A stretch of DNA of 64,000 nt from Mycobacterium adipatum (GTDB taxonomy: Bacteria; Actinomycetota; Actinomycetes; Mycobacteriales; Mycobacteriaceae): NCBI RefSeq assembly GCF_001644575.1, contig NZ_CP015596.1, forward strand, positions 1,860,001 to 1,924,000, read 5' to 3'. The notes beneath the pieces were generated by a model, which was given only the letters and a program-made list of their open reading frames with translations, had not been told where the DNA came from and did not search any database. A program made the position numbers and the translations under genes. Of this stretch, positions 38,086-46,284 are shown in pieces; position 1 is the stretch's first letter, and each line of letters opens with the position of its first letter.

Positions 38086-39474
38086 TCAGAGTCGGCGGCC
38101 GGCCTCGGACAGCACGTTGTGCAGGATGTCGTAGATGGCGTCGAACTCGGCCTGCCCGCTGATCAGCGGCGGAGCCAGCTGCACCACCGGGTCGCCACGG
38201 TCATCGGCGCGGCAGTACAGCCCGGCCTCCCACAGTGCCGGCGTCAGATATCCGCGCAGCAGGCGCTCGGACTCCTCGTCGTTGAACGTCTCCTTGGTCG
38301 CCTTGTCCTTGACCAGTTCGATCCCGTAGAAGAAGCCCTCGCCGCGGACGTCGCCGACAATCGGCAGGTCGTAGAGCTTCTCCAGGGTGGCCCGGAAAAC
38401 CGGGGCATTCTGCTTGACGTGGGCGTTGATGCCCTCACGCTCGAAGATGTCCAGGTTGGCCAGCGCGACCGCCGAGGACACCGGGTGCCCGCCGAAGGTA
38501 TAGCCGTGCCCGAACACGGTGGAACCGTCGTTGAACGGCTCGAACAGCCGGTCGCTGGCGATCATGGCGCCGAGCGGTGAGTAGCCCGACGTCAAACCCT
38601 TTGCGCTGGTGATGATGTCGGGTACGTAACCGAAATCGTCGCAGGCGAACATCGAACCGATGCGGCCGTAGGCGCAGATCACCTCGTCGGAGACCAGCAG
38701 CACGTCGTACTCGTCACAGATCTCGCGGACCCGCTCGAAATACCCGGGCGGCGGCGGGAAGCAGCCGCCGGCGTTCTGCACGGGCTCCAGGAAGACCGCG
38801 GCGACGGTGTCGGGGCCCTCGTACTCGATGGCCTCGGCGATCCGGTCGGCGCAGTAGCGGCCCCAGGCCTTGGGGTCGGTGCTGAACTGCTCGGGAGCCC
38901 GGTAGAAATTCGTGTTGGGTACCCGGAAACCGCCGGGCGTCGGCGGGTCGAAAGGTGCCTTGAACGCCGGGATCCCGGTGATCGCCAGGGCGCCCTGCGG
39001 GGTTCCGTGATAGGCGATGGACCGCGAAATCACCTTGTACTTGCCCGGCTTGCCGGTCAATTTGAAGAACTGCTTGGCCAGCTTCCAGGCGCTCTCCACG
39101 GCCTCGCCGCCACCGGTGGTGAAGAACACCCGGTTCAGGTCGCCCGGCGCGTAATTGGCCACGCGCTCGGCCAATTCGATCGCCGAGGGCGTGGCATAGG
39201 ACCACAGTGGGAAGAACGCCAGCTGCTCGGCCTGTCTGGCCGCCGCCGCGGCCAGTTCTTCACGGCCGTGCCCGACCTGGACCACGAACAGCCCGCTCAG
39301 GCCGTCGATATAGCTGTTGCCCTTGTCGTCGAAGATTCGGGTGCCCTCGCCGCGGGTGATGATCGGCGGGGTGATGCCCTTGCCGTGGCGGGCGAAATGC
39401 CCCCACAGGTGCCGGTTGGCTTTTGCTGCCAGATCGCCTGTCGTGGTCTGGTCGGTTTCAGAAACGATGGTCAT
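38086..39474 (-). CDS. Class III PLP-dependent aminotransferase (omega-amino type)
   Basis: This 462-residue fold-type I transaminase has RIFDDKGNSYIDGLSGLFVVQVGHGREEL, FFTTGGGEAVESAWKLAKQF, the LVSDEVICAYGR aspartate and the PLP lysine in IITSAKGLTSGYSPLGA. It resembles putrescine/beta-alanine/GABA-pyruvate transaminases and Rv3329. The ATG at 39474 overlaps the stop of the Lrp gene (ATGA), so regulator and enzyme are co-translated. The divergent aldehyde dehydrogenase at 40093 would oxidise the aminoaldehyde or semialdehyde product. Confidence 0.88.
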   Translation of the reverse strand: MTIVSETDQTTTGDLAAKANRHLWGHFARHGKGITPPIITRGEGTRIFDDKGNSYIDGLSGLFVVQVGHGREELAAAAARQAEQLAFFPLWSYATPSAIELAERVANYAPGDLNRVFFTTGGGEAVESAWKLAKQFFKLTGKPGKYKVISRSIAYHGTPQGALAITGIPAFKAPFDPPTPGGFRVPNTNFYRAPEQFSTDPKAWGRYCADRIAEAIEYEGPDTVAAVFLEPVQNAGGCFPPPPGYFERVREICDEYDVLLVSDEVICAYGRIGSMFACDDFGYVPDIITSAKGLTSGYSPLGAMIASDRLFEPFNDGSTVFGHGYTFGGHPVSSAVALANLDIFEREGINAHVKQNAPVFRATLEKLYDLPIVGDVRGEGFFYGIELVKDKATKETFNDEESERLLRGYLTPALWEAGLYCRADDRGDPVVQLAPPLISGQAEFDAIYDILHNVLSEAGRRL

Positions 39475-39992
39475 CGTGTGCCCCAATTGTATTGCTGTTT
39501 AACGAGTTTGAGATAGACGAGGGTTTCGGTGGCTATCACTCCTGGCACGGCGCGGATTTTGGTGTTGAGCAGGTCGAGGAGGTCGCCGTCGTCCTCGCAG
39601 ACGACCTCGACGATGGCGTCGAACGTCCCGGCGGTGAGCACCACATAGTCCACCGACTCCAGTGCGGCCAGCTTCTCGGCGACCTTGGTGGTGTCGCCGG
39701 TGCAGCGGATGCCGATCATGGCTTGGCGGGCGAAACCGAGTTGCATGGGGTCGGTGACGGCCACGATCTGCATGACCCCGGCGTCGACCATGCGTTGCAC
39801 CCGCTGGCGCACGGCGGCCTCGGATAGACCTACGGCCTTGCCGATTCCGGCGTAGGAGCGTCGGCCGTCGGCCTGCAGCTTCTCGATGATGGCCTTCGAG
39901 AGCTCGTCGAGCTGGAATGCGGCGCCGGGGCGGGAGTGGCTGATTCGCAGGGACACAGCGGACGCGCCGGGCTGGGAATCCGGGTTCGACAT
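39471..39992 (-). CDS. Lrp/AsnC-family transcriptional regulator
   Basis: This 173-residue regulator has an AsnC helix-turn-helix (DELSKAIIEKLQADGRRSYAGIGKAVGLSEAAVRQRVQRMVDAG) and a RAM ligand domain (IVEVVCEDDGDLLDLLNTKIRAVPGV). It most likely senses an amine or amino acid and controls the aminotransferase and divergent dehydrogenase genes. The ATG at 39992 is chosen; the frame extends to 40028. The 100-bp divergent region to 40093 is its expected target. Confidence 0.88.
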   Translation of the reverse strand: MSNPDSQPGASAVSLRISHSRPGAAFQLDELSKAIIEKLQADGRRSYAGIGKAVGLSEAAVRQRVQRMVDAGVMQIVAVTDPMQLGFARQAMIGIRCTGDTTKVAEKLAALESVDYVVLTAGTFDAIVEVVCEDDGDLLDLLNTKIRAVPGVIATETLVYLKLVKQQYNWGTR

Positions 39993-40092
39993 GTCACGAT
40001 TGTGCACGGAATCCGTCGTTACAAGCAACTAATTCCATGAAATCAGCCGTTCGACATGCCGCAGATTGTCGTAATGCGTAGGCTTGAGCTCT
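39993..40092. promoter_or_regulatory. Divergent control region of the Lrp/aldehyde dehydrogenase locus
   Basis: This 100-bp region is lower in GC than its surroundings. It contains TAGGCT (40079-40084) 8 nt before the dehydrogenase GTG, fitting a leaderless promoter. I could not fix a clear Lrp palindrome. Confidence 0.4.
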
Positions 40093-41577
40093 GTGAGTGC
40101 AACCCATATTCCCGGCAGCTGGATCAACGGAGCCGCCGTGCCGACCGGCGGTGCGCCCTTCGAGGTCATCAACCCCGCCACCGGTGCGGTGGTGGCGACC
40201 TACGCGTTGGCGACCCCCGCCGATGTCGATGCCGCGGTGGCAGCCGCGCGTGCCGCCCAGCCGGGATGGGCCGCCGCAACCCCCGCCGATCGGGCCGGGG
40301 TGCTGTTCGAACTGGCCGAGTTGATGGCCGCCGAAGCCGACACCTTCATTGCCGAGGAGGTGGCCCAGTGCGGTAAGCCGGTGCGGCTGGCCACCGAATT
40401 CGACGTGCCGGGCAGCATCGACAACGTGTTGTTCTTTGCGGGCGCGGCAAGGCATCTGGAGGGCAAGGCCAGCGCCGAGTACTCCGCCGATCACACCTCC
40501 AGCATCCGGCGTGGCGCGGTGGGCGTCGTCGCGACGATCACGCCATGGAACTACCCGCTGCAGATGGCGGTGTGGAAGGTCATCCCGGCGCTGGCCGCCG
40601 GTTGCGCCGTGGTCATCAAACCGGCCGAGATCACCCCGCTGACCACCCTGACCTTGGCCCGGGTGGCCACGGCTGCCGGTCTGCCCGACGGGGTGCTCAA
40701 TGTCGTCACCGGCTCCGGCGCCGATGTCGGTACGGCACTGGCCGGGCACCGCGATGTCGACGTCGTCACGTTCACCGGCTCGACCGGGGTGGGCCGCAAG
40801 GTGATGGCGGCCGCCGCCGTGCACGGTCACCGCACCCAACTGGAACTCGGCGGCAAGGCGCCCTTCGTGGTGTTCGAGGACGCCGATCTGGACGCCGCCA
40901 TCCAGGGCGCGGTCGCCGGCGCCCTGATCAACTCGGGCCAGGACTGTACGGCCGCCACCCGGGCCATCGTGGCGCGCGACCTCTACGACGACTTCGTCGC
41001 CGGTGTCGGTGAGGTGATGGGCAAGATCGTCGTCGGGGATCCGCACGATCCGGACACCGATCTGGGGCCGCTGAGCTCCTTCGCGCATCGGGAGAAGGTG
41101 GCGGCCATGGTGTCTCGCGCCCCGGAGCAGGGTGGTCGGATCGTCACCGGGGGTGTCAGCCCGGACCTGCCGGGTGCGTTCTACCGGCCGACGTTGATCG
41201 CCGACGTGGCAGAGGATTCCGAGATCTACCGCGACGAGGTGTTCGGTCCGGTGCTCACCGTGCGCTCCTTCACCGACGATGACGACGCGCTGCGTCAAGC
41301 CAATGACACCGTCTACGGCCTGGCGGCCTCGGCGTGGACCCGCGACGTCTACCGCGCGCAGCGGGCCTCCCGGGAGATCGATGCCGGTTGTGTGTGGATC
41401 AACGACCACATCCCGATCATCTCCGAGATGCCGCACGGCGGGGTCGGGGCCTCGGGCTTCGGCAAGGATATGAGCGACTACTCCTTCGAGGAGTATCTGA
41501 CCATCAAGCATGTGATGAGCGATATCACCGGGGTGGCCGAGAAAGACTGGCACCGAACCATCTTCGCCAAGCGCTAA
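40093..41577 (+). CDS. Aldehyde dehydrogenase, gamma-aminobutyraldehyde type
   Basis: This 494-residue NAD(P)-dependent enzyme shows ITPWNYPLQMAVWKVIPALAAG, FTGSTGVGRKVM, LELGGKAPFVVFEDADLD and the catalytic Cys285 in NSGQDCTAATR. The GQDCTA context is that of aminobutyraldehyde/betaine-type dehydrogenases such as PatD. With the Lrp-controlled aminotransferase it would convert a diamine such as putrescine to GABA; this is inference from pairing. The GTG at 40093 fits the TAGGCT -10 hexamer; a TTG at 40084 would add three residues. Confidence 0.88.
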   Translation: MSATHIPGSWINGAAVPTGGAPFEVINPATGAVVATYALATPADVDAAVAAARAAQPGWAAATPADRAGVLFELAELMAAEADTFIAEEVAQCGKPVRLATEFDVPGSIDNVLFFAGAARHLEGKASAEYSADHTSSIRRGAVGVVATITPWNYPLQMAVWKVIPALAAGCAVVIKPAEITPLTTLTLARVATAAGLPDGVLNVVTGSGADVGTALAGHRDVDVVTFTGSTGVGRKVMAAAAVHGHRTQLELGGKAPFVVFEDADLDAAIQGAVAGALINSGQDCTAATRAIVARDLYDDFVAGVGEVMGKIVVGDPHDPDTDLGPLSSFAHREKVAAMVSRAPEQGGRIVTGGVSPDLPGAFYRPTLIADVAEDSEIYRDEVFGPVLTVRSFTDDDDALRQANDTVYGLAASAWTRDVYRAQRASREIDAGCVWINDHIPIISEMPHGGVGASGFGKDMSDYSFEEYLTIKHVMSDITGVAEKDWHRTIFAKR

Positions 41578-41582
41578 ACCCT

Positions 41583-41635
41583 GCGATTTGTGGAGTTTTA
41601 GCCGGAACCATTCCGGCTAAAACTCCACAAATCGC
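41583..41635. terminator. Perfect 25-bp hairpin between convergent genes
   Basis: Two perfectly complementary 25-bp arms (41583-41607 and 41611-41635) flank a CCA loop. The sequence lies 5 bp after the dehydrogenase stop and 10 bp before the ltp1 stop, so it could end transcription from both sides. There is no T-run, and such stem length and perfection also fit a mobile palindromic repeat. Confidence 0.65.
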
Positions 41636-41645
41636 GAGGGGAGGG

Positions 41646-42836
41646 CTAGCGGTCGGCGCGCTGGTAGGCCGTGACGACGGCCGCGCCGCCGAGTCCGATG
41701 TTGTGCTGCAGCGCGGCACTGACATTGTCGACCTGCCGCTTGTCGGCGGTACCGCGCAGCTGCCAGGTCAGCTCGGCGCACTGGGCCAGGCCCGTCGCGC
41801 CGAGTGGATGGCCCTTGGAGATCAGCCCGCCGGACGGGTTGACCACCCAGCGTCCGCCGTAGGTGGTGTCCTCGTTGTCGATCAGGGCCGGGGCTTCACC
41901 CGGGCCGCACAGACCCAGCGCCTCGTAGAGCAGCAGCTCGTTGGCGGAGAAGCAGTCGTGCAGCTCGATCACCTGGAAGTCCTCGGGGCCCAGTCCGGAC
42001 TGCGTGTAAACCTGTTGTGCGGCCTGAACATTCATGTCGTAGCCGATGATGTTGGCGGCGCTGCCGTCGAAGGTGGACTCGAAGTCGGTGGTCATCGCCT
42101 GGCCGACGATCTCGACGGCCTGCTCGGCCAGCCCGTGCTTGTCCACGAAGGCCTCGCTGACCACGATCGCCGCACCGGACCCGTCCGAGGTCGGCGAGCA
42201 CTGCAGTTTGGTCAGCGGGTCGGAGATCATCTTGGCGCCCAGGATGTCGTCGAGGGTGTACTCGTCCTGGAACTGCGCGTACGGATTGTTCACCGAATGC
42301 TTGTGGTTCTTGTAGCCGATCTTCGCGAAATGTTCTGCGGTGGTGCCGTATTTCTTCATGTGCTCGCGACCCGCCGCACCGAACATCCAGGGCGCCACCG
42401 GGAAGGCGAACTCGTCGATCTCGGCCAGCGCCTTCACATGCCTGCCCAGCGGTGACTCGCGGTCATCGGCGCCCCCGCCGAGCGAGCCCGGCTGCATCTT
42501 CTCGAAGCCCAGCGCGATCACGCAGTCGGCCAGGCCGCCCCGGATCGACTGCGCGGCAAGATAGAGCGCCGTGGACCCGGTGGAACAGTTGTTGTTGACG
42601 TTGACGATCGGGATCCCGGTCATGCCGAGCTCGTAGAGCGCGCGCTGGCCCGAGGTGGAATCACCGGAACAGTATCCGACGTAGCCCTGCTGAACCTGCC
42701 GGTATTCGATACCGGCGTCGGCGAGTGCCTTGGTGCCCGACTCGTTGGCCATCTGCGGGTAATCCCAGCCCTCACGCCGGCCCGGCTTCTCGAATTTCGT
42801 CATACCCACTCCGACGACGAATACCCGGTTCGGCAT
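41646..42836 (-). CDS. ltp1: Lipid-transfer protein/thiolase-like acetyl-CoA acetyltransferase
   Basis: This 396-residue thiolase-fold protein is close to M. tuberculosis Ltp1 (Rv2790c) as I remember it: [20 protein letters not shown], Cys84 in [31 protein letters not shown] and [15 protein letters not shown]. It is the SCP-x thiolase class that cleaves 3-ketoacyl-CoA of sterol side chains or branched fatty acids; no SCP2 domain is fused. Thiolysis or retro-aldol activity needs testing by partner genes, since many Ltp proteins need a DUF35 or MaoC partner that is not adjacent here. Confidence 0.88.
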   Translation of the reverse strand: MPNRVFVVGVGMTKFEKPGRREGWDYPQMANESGTKALADAGIEYRQVQQGYVGYCSGDSTSGQRALYELGMTGIPIVNVNNNCSTGSTALYLAAQSIRGGLADCVIALGFEKMQPGSLGGGADDRESPLGRHVKALAEIDEFAFPVAPWMFGAAGREHMKKYGTTAEHFAKIGYKNHKHSVNNPYAQFQDEYTLDDILGAKMISDPLTKLQCSPTSDGSGAAIVVSEAFVDKHGLAEQAVEIVGQAMTTDFESTFDGSAANIIGYDMNVQAAQQVYTQSGLGPEDFQVIELHDCFSANELLLYEALGLCGPGEAPALIDNEDTTYGGRWVVNPSGGLISKGHPLGATGLAQCAELTWQLRGTADKRQVDNVSAALQHNIGLGGAAVVTAYQRADR

Positions 42837-42889
42837 GTCCTGCCCCTTTCGCTGCGCTGCGGTAGAGGCTCAACATAACCCGCGCGCCC

Positions 42890-43237
42890 TCAGCCGAACG
42901 CGCCGGTGTGTTGCGGGCAGTAGTAGCCGATCGACATGACGATGAACGCCGCGGCCTGGCGGGTGTTCAGGTCGGTGTGTTCCAGGATGTCCAGACCGAT
43001 ATCGGTGGCCTCGACACCGGAGTTCAGCTCGGTGCACACTTCGTGCGCGTTGGCGATGACCTCGACGGCAGACTCGTAGGCGATGCCCTCGTAGCGGATA
43101 TCGGACAGGAACGCCGCATCGTCGGCCGAGGTGATCGCGCTCGCGGTGCCGGTCCCCAGCGATCCCGCGGCCAGGCCGATGGTGCCGGCGACCAGGGCGA
43201 GACCGGCCGACTGGACCAGGCGCTGTGCTGCGAACAT
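42890..43237 (-). CDS. DUF732 secreted protein
   Basis: This 115-residue protein has a signal peptide (RLVQSAGLALVAGTIGLAAGSLGTGTASA) and the DUF732 core DDAAFLSDIRYEGI with two cysteines (AHEVCTEL and GYYCPQ) likely forming a disulfide. The family is abundant and almost restricted to mycobacteria; its function is unknown. The ATG at 43237 follows GGGGAGA by four bases; the open frame to 43393 is not coding-like. It is followed by 52 bp before ltp1. Confidence 0.88.
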   Translation of the reverse strand: MFAAQRLVQSAGLALVAGTIGLAAGSLGTGTASAITSADDAAFLSDIRYEGIAYESAVEVIANAHEVCTELNSGVEATDIGLDILEHTDLNTRQAAAFIVMSIGYYCPQHTGAFG

Positions 43238-43337
43238 CGTTTCTCCCCTGTGATCGTCAGGCCCGGTCTGATCCGGGCGTGACATCAGGGTCCAACGACG
43301 GTCTTGGCGGATTCTTGGGACGCGCTTGGTGCGGCCC

Positions 43338-44987
43338 TCAGCCGTAGGCCAGCCACCACTGGTGCAGCTCATCCATGTTCGGGCTCTGCGCATTGCCGAG
43401 CAGCAGGTCGTCGTTCTTGGTCCAGGTGAGGTCCGGCCCGTCGTTGTAGGTGCCGCAGGCGATCGACCCCTCGGCCTTCTGCGGGGTATCGGTGTAATGC
43501 CAGGTGGTGGGGGAGTCGGCGGTGCTGTTCGGGCAGGGCATCAGCTCGGCGGTCTCACCGATCGCCTCGTCGAAGTTGGCCCGCAGTGCCCCCTGGTCGG
43601 GGAACGTGGAGTACCTGGCCGACACCGGTCCACCGGGCAGGCTCGACGGTCCGCAGTCCACCGTCGCCAGCGCACCCGGTACCGGGGGGTCCACCGGCTG
43701 GCAGACCCCAGGGTCGTATCCCTGCGGCAGCATGCCGAAGAGGCGTTCCTGCAGGGTCGCCGGATCGGGGGCATGGCTGGTGCGGGTGGCTCGCTCGCTG
43801 GTCCGGGTCGAGGTGGTGCTCGTCGTCGGCGCGGCGCCGGTGTCCTGGTCCGGCTTGACCATGACGAAGATCCCGACGGCGGCCAGCACCAGGGCCAACA
43901 CACCCGCGGCGGCCGCGATGGGTAGCCACGGGGTCTTCTTCTTGGGCGGCTGCGGCGGGCGGGCCTGGGGTGGGGTGTGCCACTGCGGGCCCGACGCGGC
44001 ACCCGATGCGGCCTGGAACGGGGCACCGGGCCCGGGAGGCGGTGGCACCGACGGCGGCGGGGTGGCCCCGAACGGCGGTGGGGTGGTGAACTGCGGGCCC
44101 GGCATGGTCGCTGCCGCACCGCGTTGCACGATGTGCGCGGCCTGGTTCTGGTCCCGCACGCTGAGGGCGTCGGTGGCGGCCGCGGCCAACGCCCCGGCGC
44201 TGGCGAATCGGTCCTGCGGCTTTTTGGCCATCCCGCGCGAGACGACAGCGTCGAACGCGGGCGGGATCCCGGGCCGGGTGTGGCTCGGGGCCGGGATCGG
44301 CTGCATCAGGTGCGCGGTGATCACCATGCTGACGCTGTCGCCCGGATACGGCTGAGAGCCAGTGAGGCATTCGTGCAGCACACAGGTCAGCGCGTACACA
44401 TCGGCGCGGTAGGTCACCTCGTCACTGGTGAACCGTTCCGGCGCCATGTACGCGTAAGTGCCCACCGCGGTGCCCATCTCGGTCAGCTTCTCGTCGCTGG
44501 CGGCATTGGCGATACCGAAGTCGACCAGGTAGGCGAAATCGTCCCGGGTGATCAGGATGTTCTCGGGTTTGACGTCGCGGTGCATGATGCCGCTCTCGTG
44601 GGCGGCATCAAGCGCCGAGGCGATCTGCCTGACGATGGCGACCGCGCGCGCCGGCGTCATCGGGCCGTGGCTCCTGAGGATCTTGCGCAGATCGGCCCCG
44701 TTGATCATGCGCATGTCGACGTAGAGCACTCCGTCGATCTCGCCGTAGTCGTGGATCGGCACCACATGGGGTTCCTGCAGGCGTCCGGCCGAATGCGCCT
44801 CGCGCTGAAGGCGCTTGCGGAACACCGGGTCGTGAGACACCCCCTCGGGCAGCAACTTCAGCGCGACGATGCGGTCCTTTTCGGTGTCCTCGGCTTCGTA
44901 GACTTCGCCCATGCCGCCGCGCCCGATCAGCCTGCGCAGTCGATAACGACCGAAATCCGTACCCTCACGTGACGTCGGCCCGGTCAT
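43338..44987 (-). CDS. Receptor Ser/Thr protein kinase (PknE/PknH group)
   Basis: This 549-residue kinase has its catalytic domain at residues 14-275: glycine loop GRGGMGEVY, Lys44, HRDVKPEN with Asp138, DFG 156-158 and APE 182-184. It is an RD kinase. A Pro-rich juxtamembrane stretch (about 296-350) precedes the transmembrane helix at 353-377. The extracellular part (378-549) has four cysteines and differs from the PknH and PknE sensors I remember. It follows the EmbR gene by 68 bp on the same strand, the pknH-embR arrangement of M. tuberculosis, so EmbR is a likely substrate. GGGAG precedes the ATG at 44987. Confidence 0.9.
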   Translation of the reverse strand: MTGPTSREGTDFGRYRLRRLIGRGGMGEVYEAEDTEKDRIVALKLLPEGVSHDPVFRKRLQREAHSAGRLQEPHVVPIHDYGEIDGVLYVDMRMINGADLRKILRSHGPMTPARAVAIVRQIASALDAAHESGIMHRDVKPENILITRDDFAYLVDFGIANAASDEKLTEMGTAVGTYAYMAPERFTSDEVTYRADVYALTCVLHECLTGSQPYPGDSVSMVITAHLMQPIPAPSHTRPGIPPAFDAVVSRGMAKKPQDRFASAGALAAAATDALSVRDQNQAAHIVQRGAAATMPGPQFTTPPPFGATPPPSVPPPPGPGAPFQAASGAASGPQWHTPPQARPPQPPKKKTPWLPIAAAAGVLALVLAAVGIFVMVKPDQDTGAAPTTSTTSTRTSERATRTSHAPDPATLQERLFGMLPQGYDPGVCQPVDPPVPGALATVDCGPSSLPGGPVSARYSTFPDQGALRANFDEAIGETAELMPCPNSTADSPTTWHYTDTPQKAEGSIACGTYNDGPDLTWTKNDDLLLGNAQSPNMDELHQWWLAYG

Positions 44988-45055
44988 TTTTCTGCTCCCA
45001 CTCGGTGTGTCGGCCCATCACATTATCGGTTCCGCAGAACGCGCACCCCGCAAGC

Positions 45056-46213
45056 TCAGCGGGCCGCCACGATCTCGAACACGAATTCGTGGTCGCACAC
45101 CCGGACTCGGTCACCGCTGGTGAGGGTCGCGGTGCCGCGGATTCGCTGCCCGGCCACCTCGATTCCGTTGGCCGAGCGCAGGTCGGTGATGACATAACTG
45201 GTGCCGGTGTCGACGATGACCGCGTGGTGGCGGCTGACGCTCACGTCGTCGAGCACGATGTCGTTGTCGGGGAGACGCCCGATCCGGGTGGCCGCCGACA
45301 GCAGTGGGTAGATCCGTCCGGAGGCCGACCGCATCTGCGCGGGGGCCGACTGTGCGCCCGTCGCGGTGCGCATGTCGATGTTGATCTTGTGCACGGCCGT
45401 GGTGCGCGCGGCCTGCCGGGTGTTGATCGGTTCCTGGCGCAGGATGCGTTCGGACAGTGCGCGCACCGTCGGGCCGGGGTCGATGCCGAGATCCTCGGCC
45501 AGGGTGCGGCGCAGGCGCTGGTAGGCCTCCAGCGCGTCGGATTGCCGCTCGCTGACGTAGTAGGCGGTGATCAGTTGTGCCCACAGCGGTTCGCGGTAGG
45601 GATACTGGGTGACCAGTGATTCCAGCGTCCCGATGACGGCATGGCCTCGGTTGCAGGCGATCTCGGCCTCGGCGTGCGCGGTGTGCGCGACGACTTTGTC
45701 CTCGACGAGGGCGGTCGCGAACGGGCCGACGAACTCGAAATCGCGCAGGTCGTCGAGTACCGGTCCGCGCCACTGCGCCAGCGCTGCGGCCAGGTGGCTG
45801 CTGGCCTGTTCGAACTGGTTGGCCGCGGCGGCCTGCACGCCGGCATTCTTGGCCGTCACGAAGCGACCGAGATCGCAGCCGTCATCGGTCACGGTGAGCC
45901 GGTAGCCCGGTGGGGCGCTGGCCAGGATCATCCGGCCATCGGCACCGCCACCACTGATCAGCTTGCGCAGATTGGAGATGTAGGCATGCAGACTGGCCTT
46001 GGGCTCGGGCGGCGGGAACTGCTCCCACGCCGCACCGACCAGGGCGTCGCTGCTGACCGGACGATTGCGGCTCATCACCAGCATGGCCAGCACGGCGCGC
46101 TGCTTGGGTGTCCCCAGCGCCACCGGCGCACCGTTGATGCACAACTGCAGCGGGCCGAGCACCCCGAAGTCCGCGCCACCGCTCACCGACGTCCGCCTTT
46201 CATGGCTCACCAT
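45056..46213 (-). CDS. embR: EmbR-type regulator: winged helix, BTAD and FHA domains
   Basis: This 385-residue SARP-like activator has a winged-helix DNA-binding domain (FGVLGPLQLCINGAPVALGTPKQRAVLAML), a bacterial transcriptional activation domain (CDLGRFVTAK to DLGIDPGPTVRALSERIL) and a C-terminal FHA domain with the phosphothreonine-binding signature IGRLPDNDIVLDDVSVSRHHA. It is very similar to M. tuberculosis EmbR, which PknH phosphorylates to raise embCAB (arabinan) expression. Several starts are possible: ATG 46213, or GTG near 46186 with AAAGG upstream. The paired kinase gene lies just downstream. Confidence 0.85.
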   Translation of the reverse strand: MVSHERRTSVSGGADFGVLGPLQLCINGAPVALGTPKQRAVLAMLVMSRNRPVSSDALVGAAWEQFPPPEPKASLHAYISNLRKLISGGGADGRMILASAPPGYRLTVTDDGCDLGRFVTAKNAGVQAAAANQFEQASSHLAAALAQWRGPVLDDLRDFEFVGPFATALVEDKVVAHTAHAEAEIACNRGHAVIGTLESLVTQYPYREPLWAQLITAYYVSERQSDALEAYQRLRRTLAEDLGIDPGPTVRALSERILRQEPINTRQAARTTAVHKINIDMRTATGAQSAPAQMRSASGRIYPLLSAATRIGRLPDNDIVLDDVSVSRHHAVIVDTGTSYVITDLRSANGIEVAGQRIRGTATLTSGDRVRVCDHEFVFEIVAAR

Positions 46214-46250
46214 TGTGCCCGGATGCCCACGCACACCACCCCGGCAGTGG

Positions 46251-46264
46251 TAGAACGTGTTCTA
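46251..46264. promoter_or_regulatory. KstR-box-like palindrome with adjoining -10
   Basis: TAGAACGTGTTCTA is a perfect match to the KstR consensus TNNAACNNGTTNNA. It ends 20 bp before the ATG of the reductase gene, and TAGTTT at 46263-46268 could be the -10 hexamer, so a bound repressor would cover the promoter. Confidence 0.65.
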
Positions 46265-46284
46265 GTTTTGCGAAAGGGCGAGTC

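Noticed and set aside
39994..41553. Minus-strand open frame of 519 codons inside the aldehyde dehydrogenase
   Set aside because: Antisense of a catalytic-motif-bearing gene; Gly/His/Arg-rich translation with no domain.
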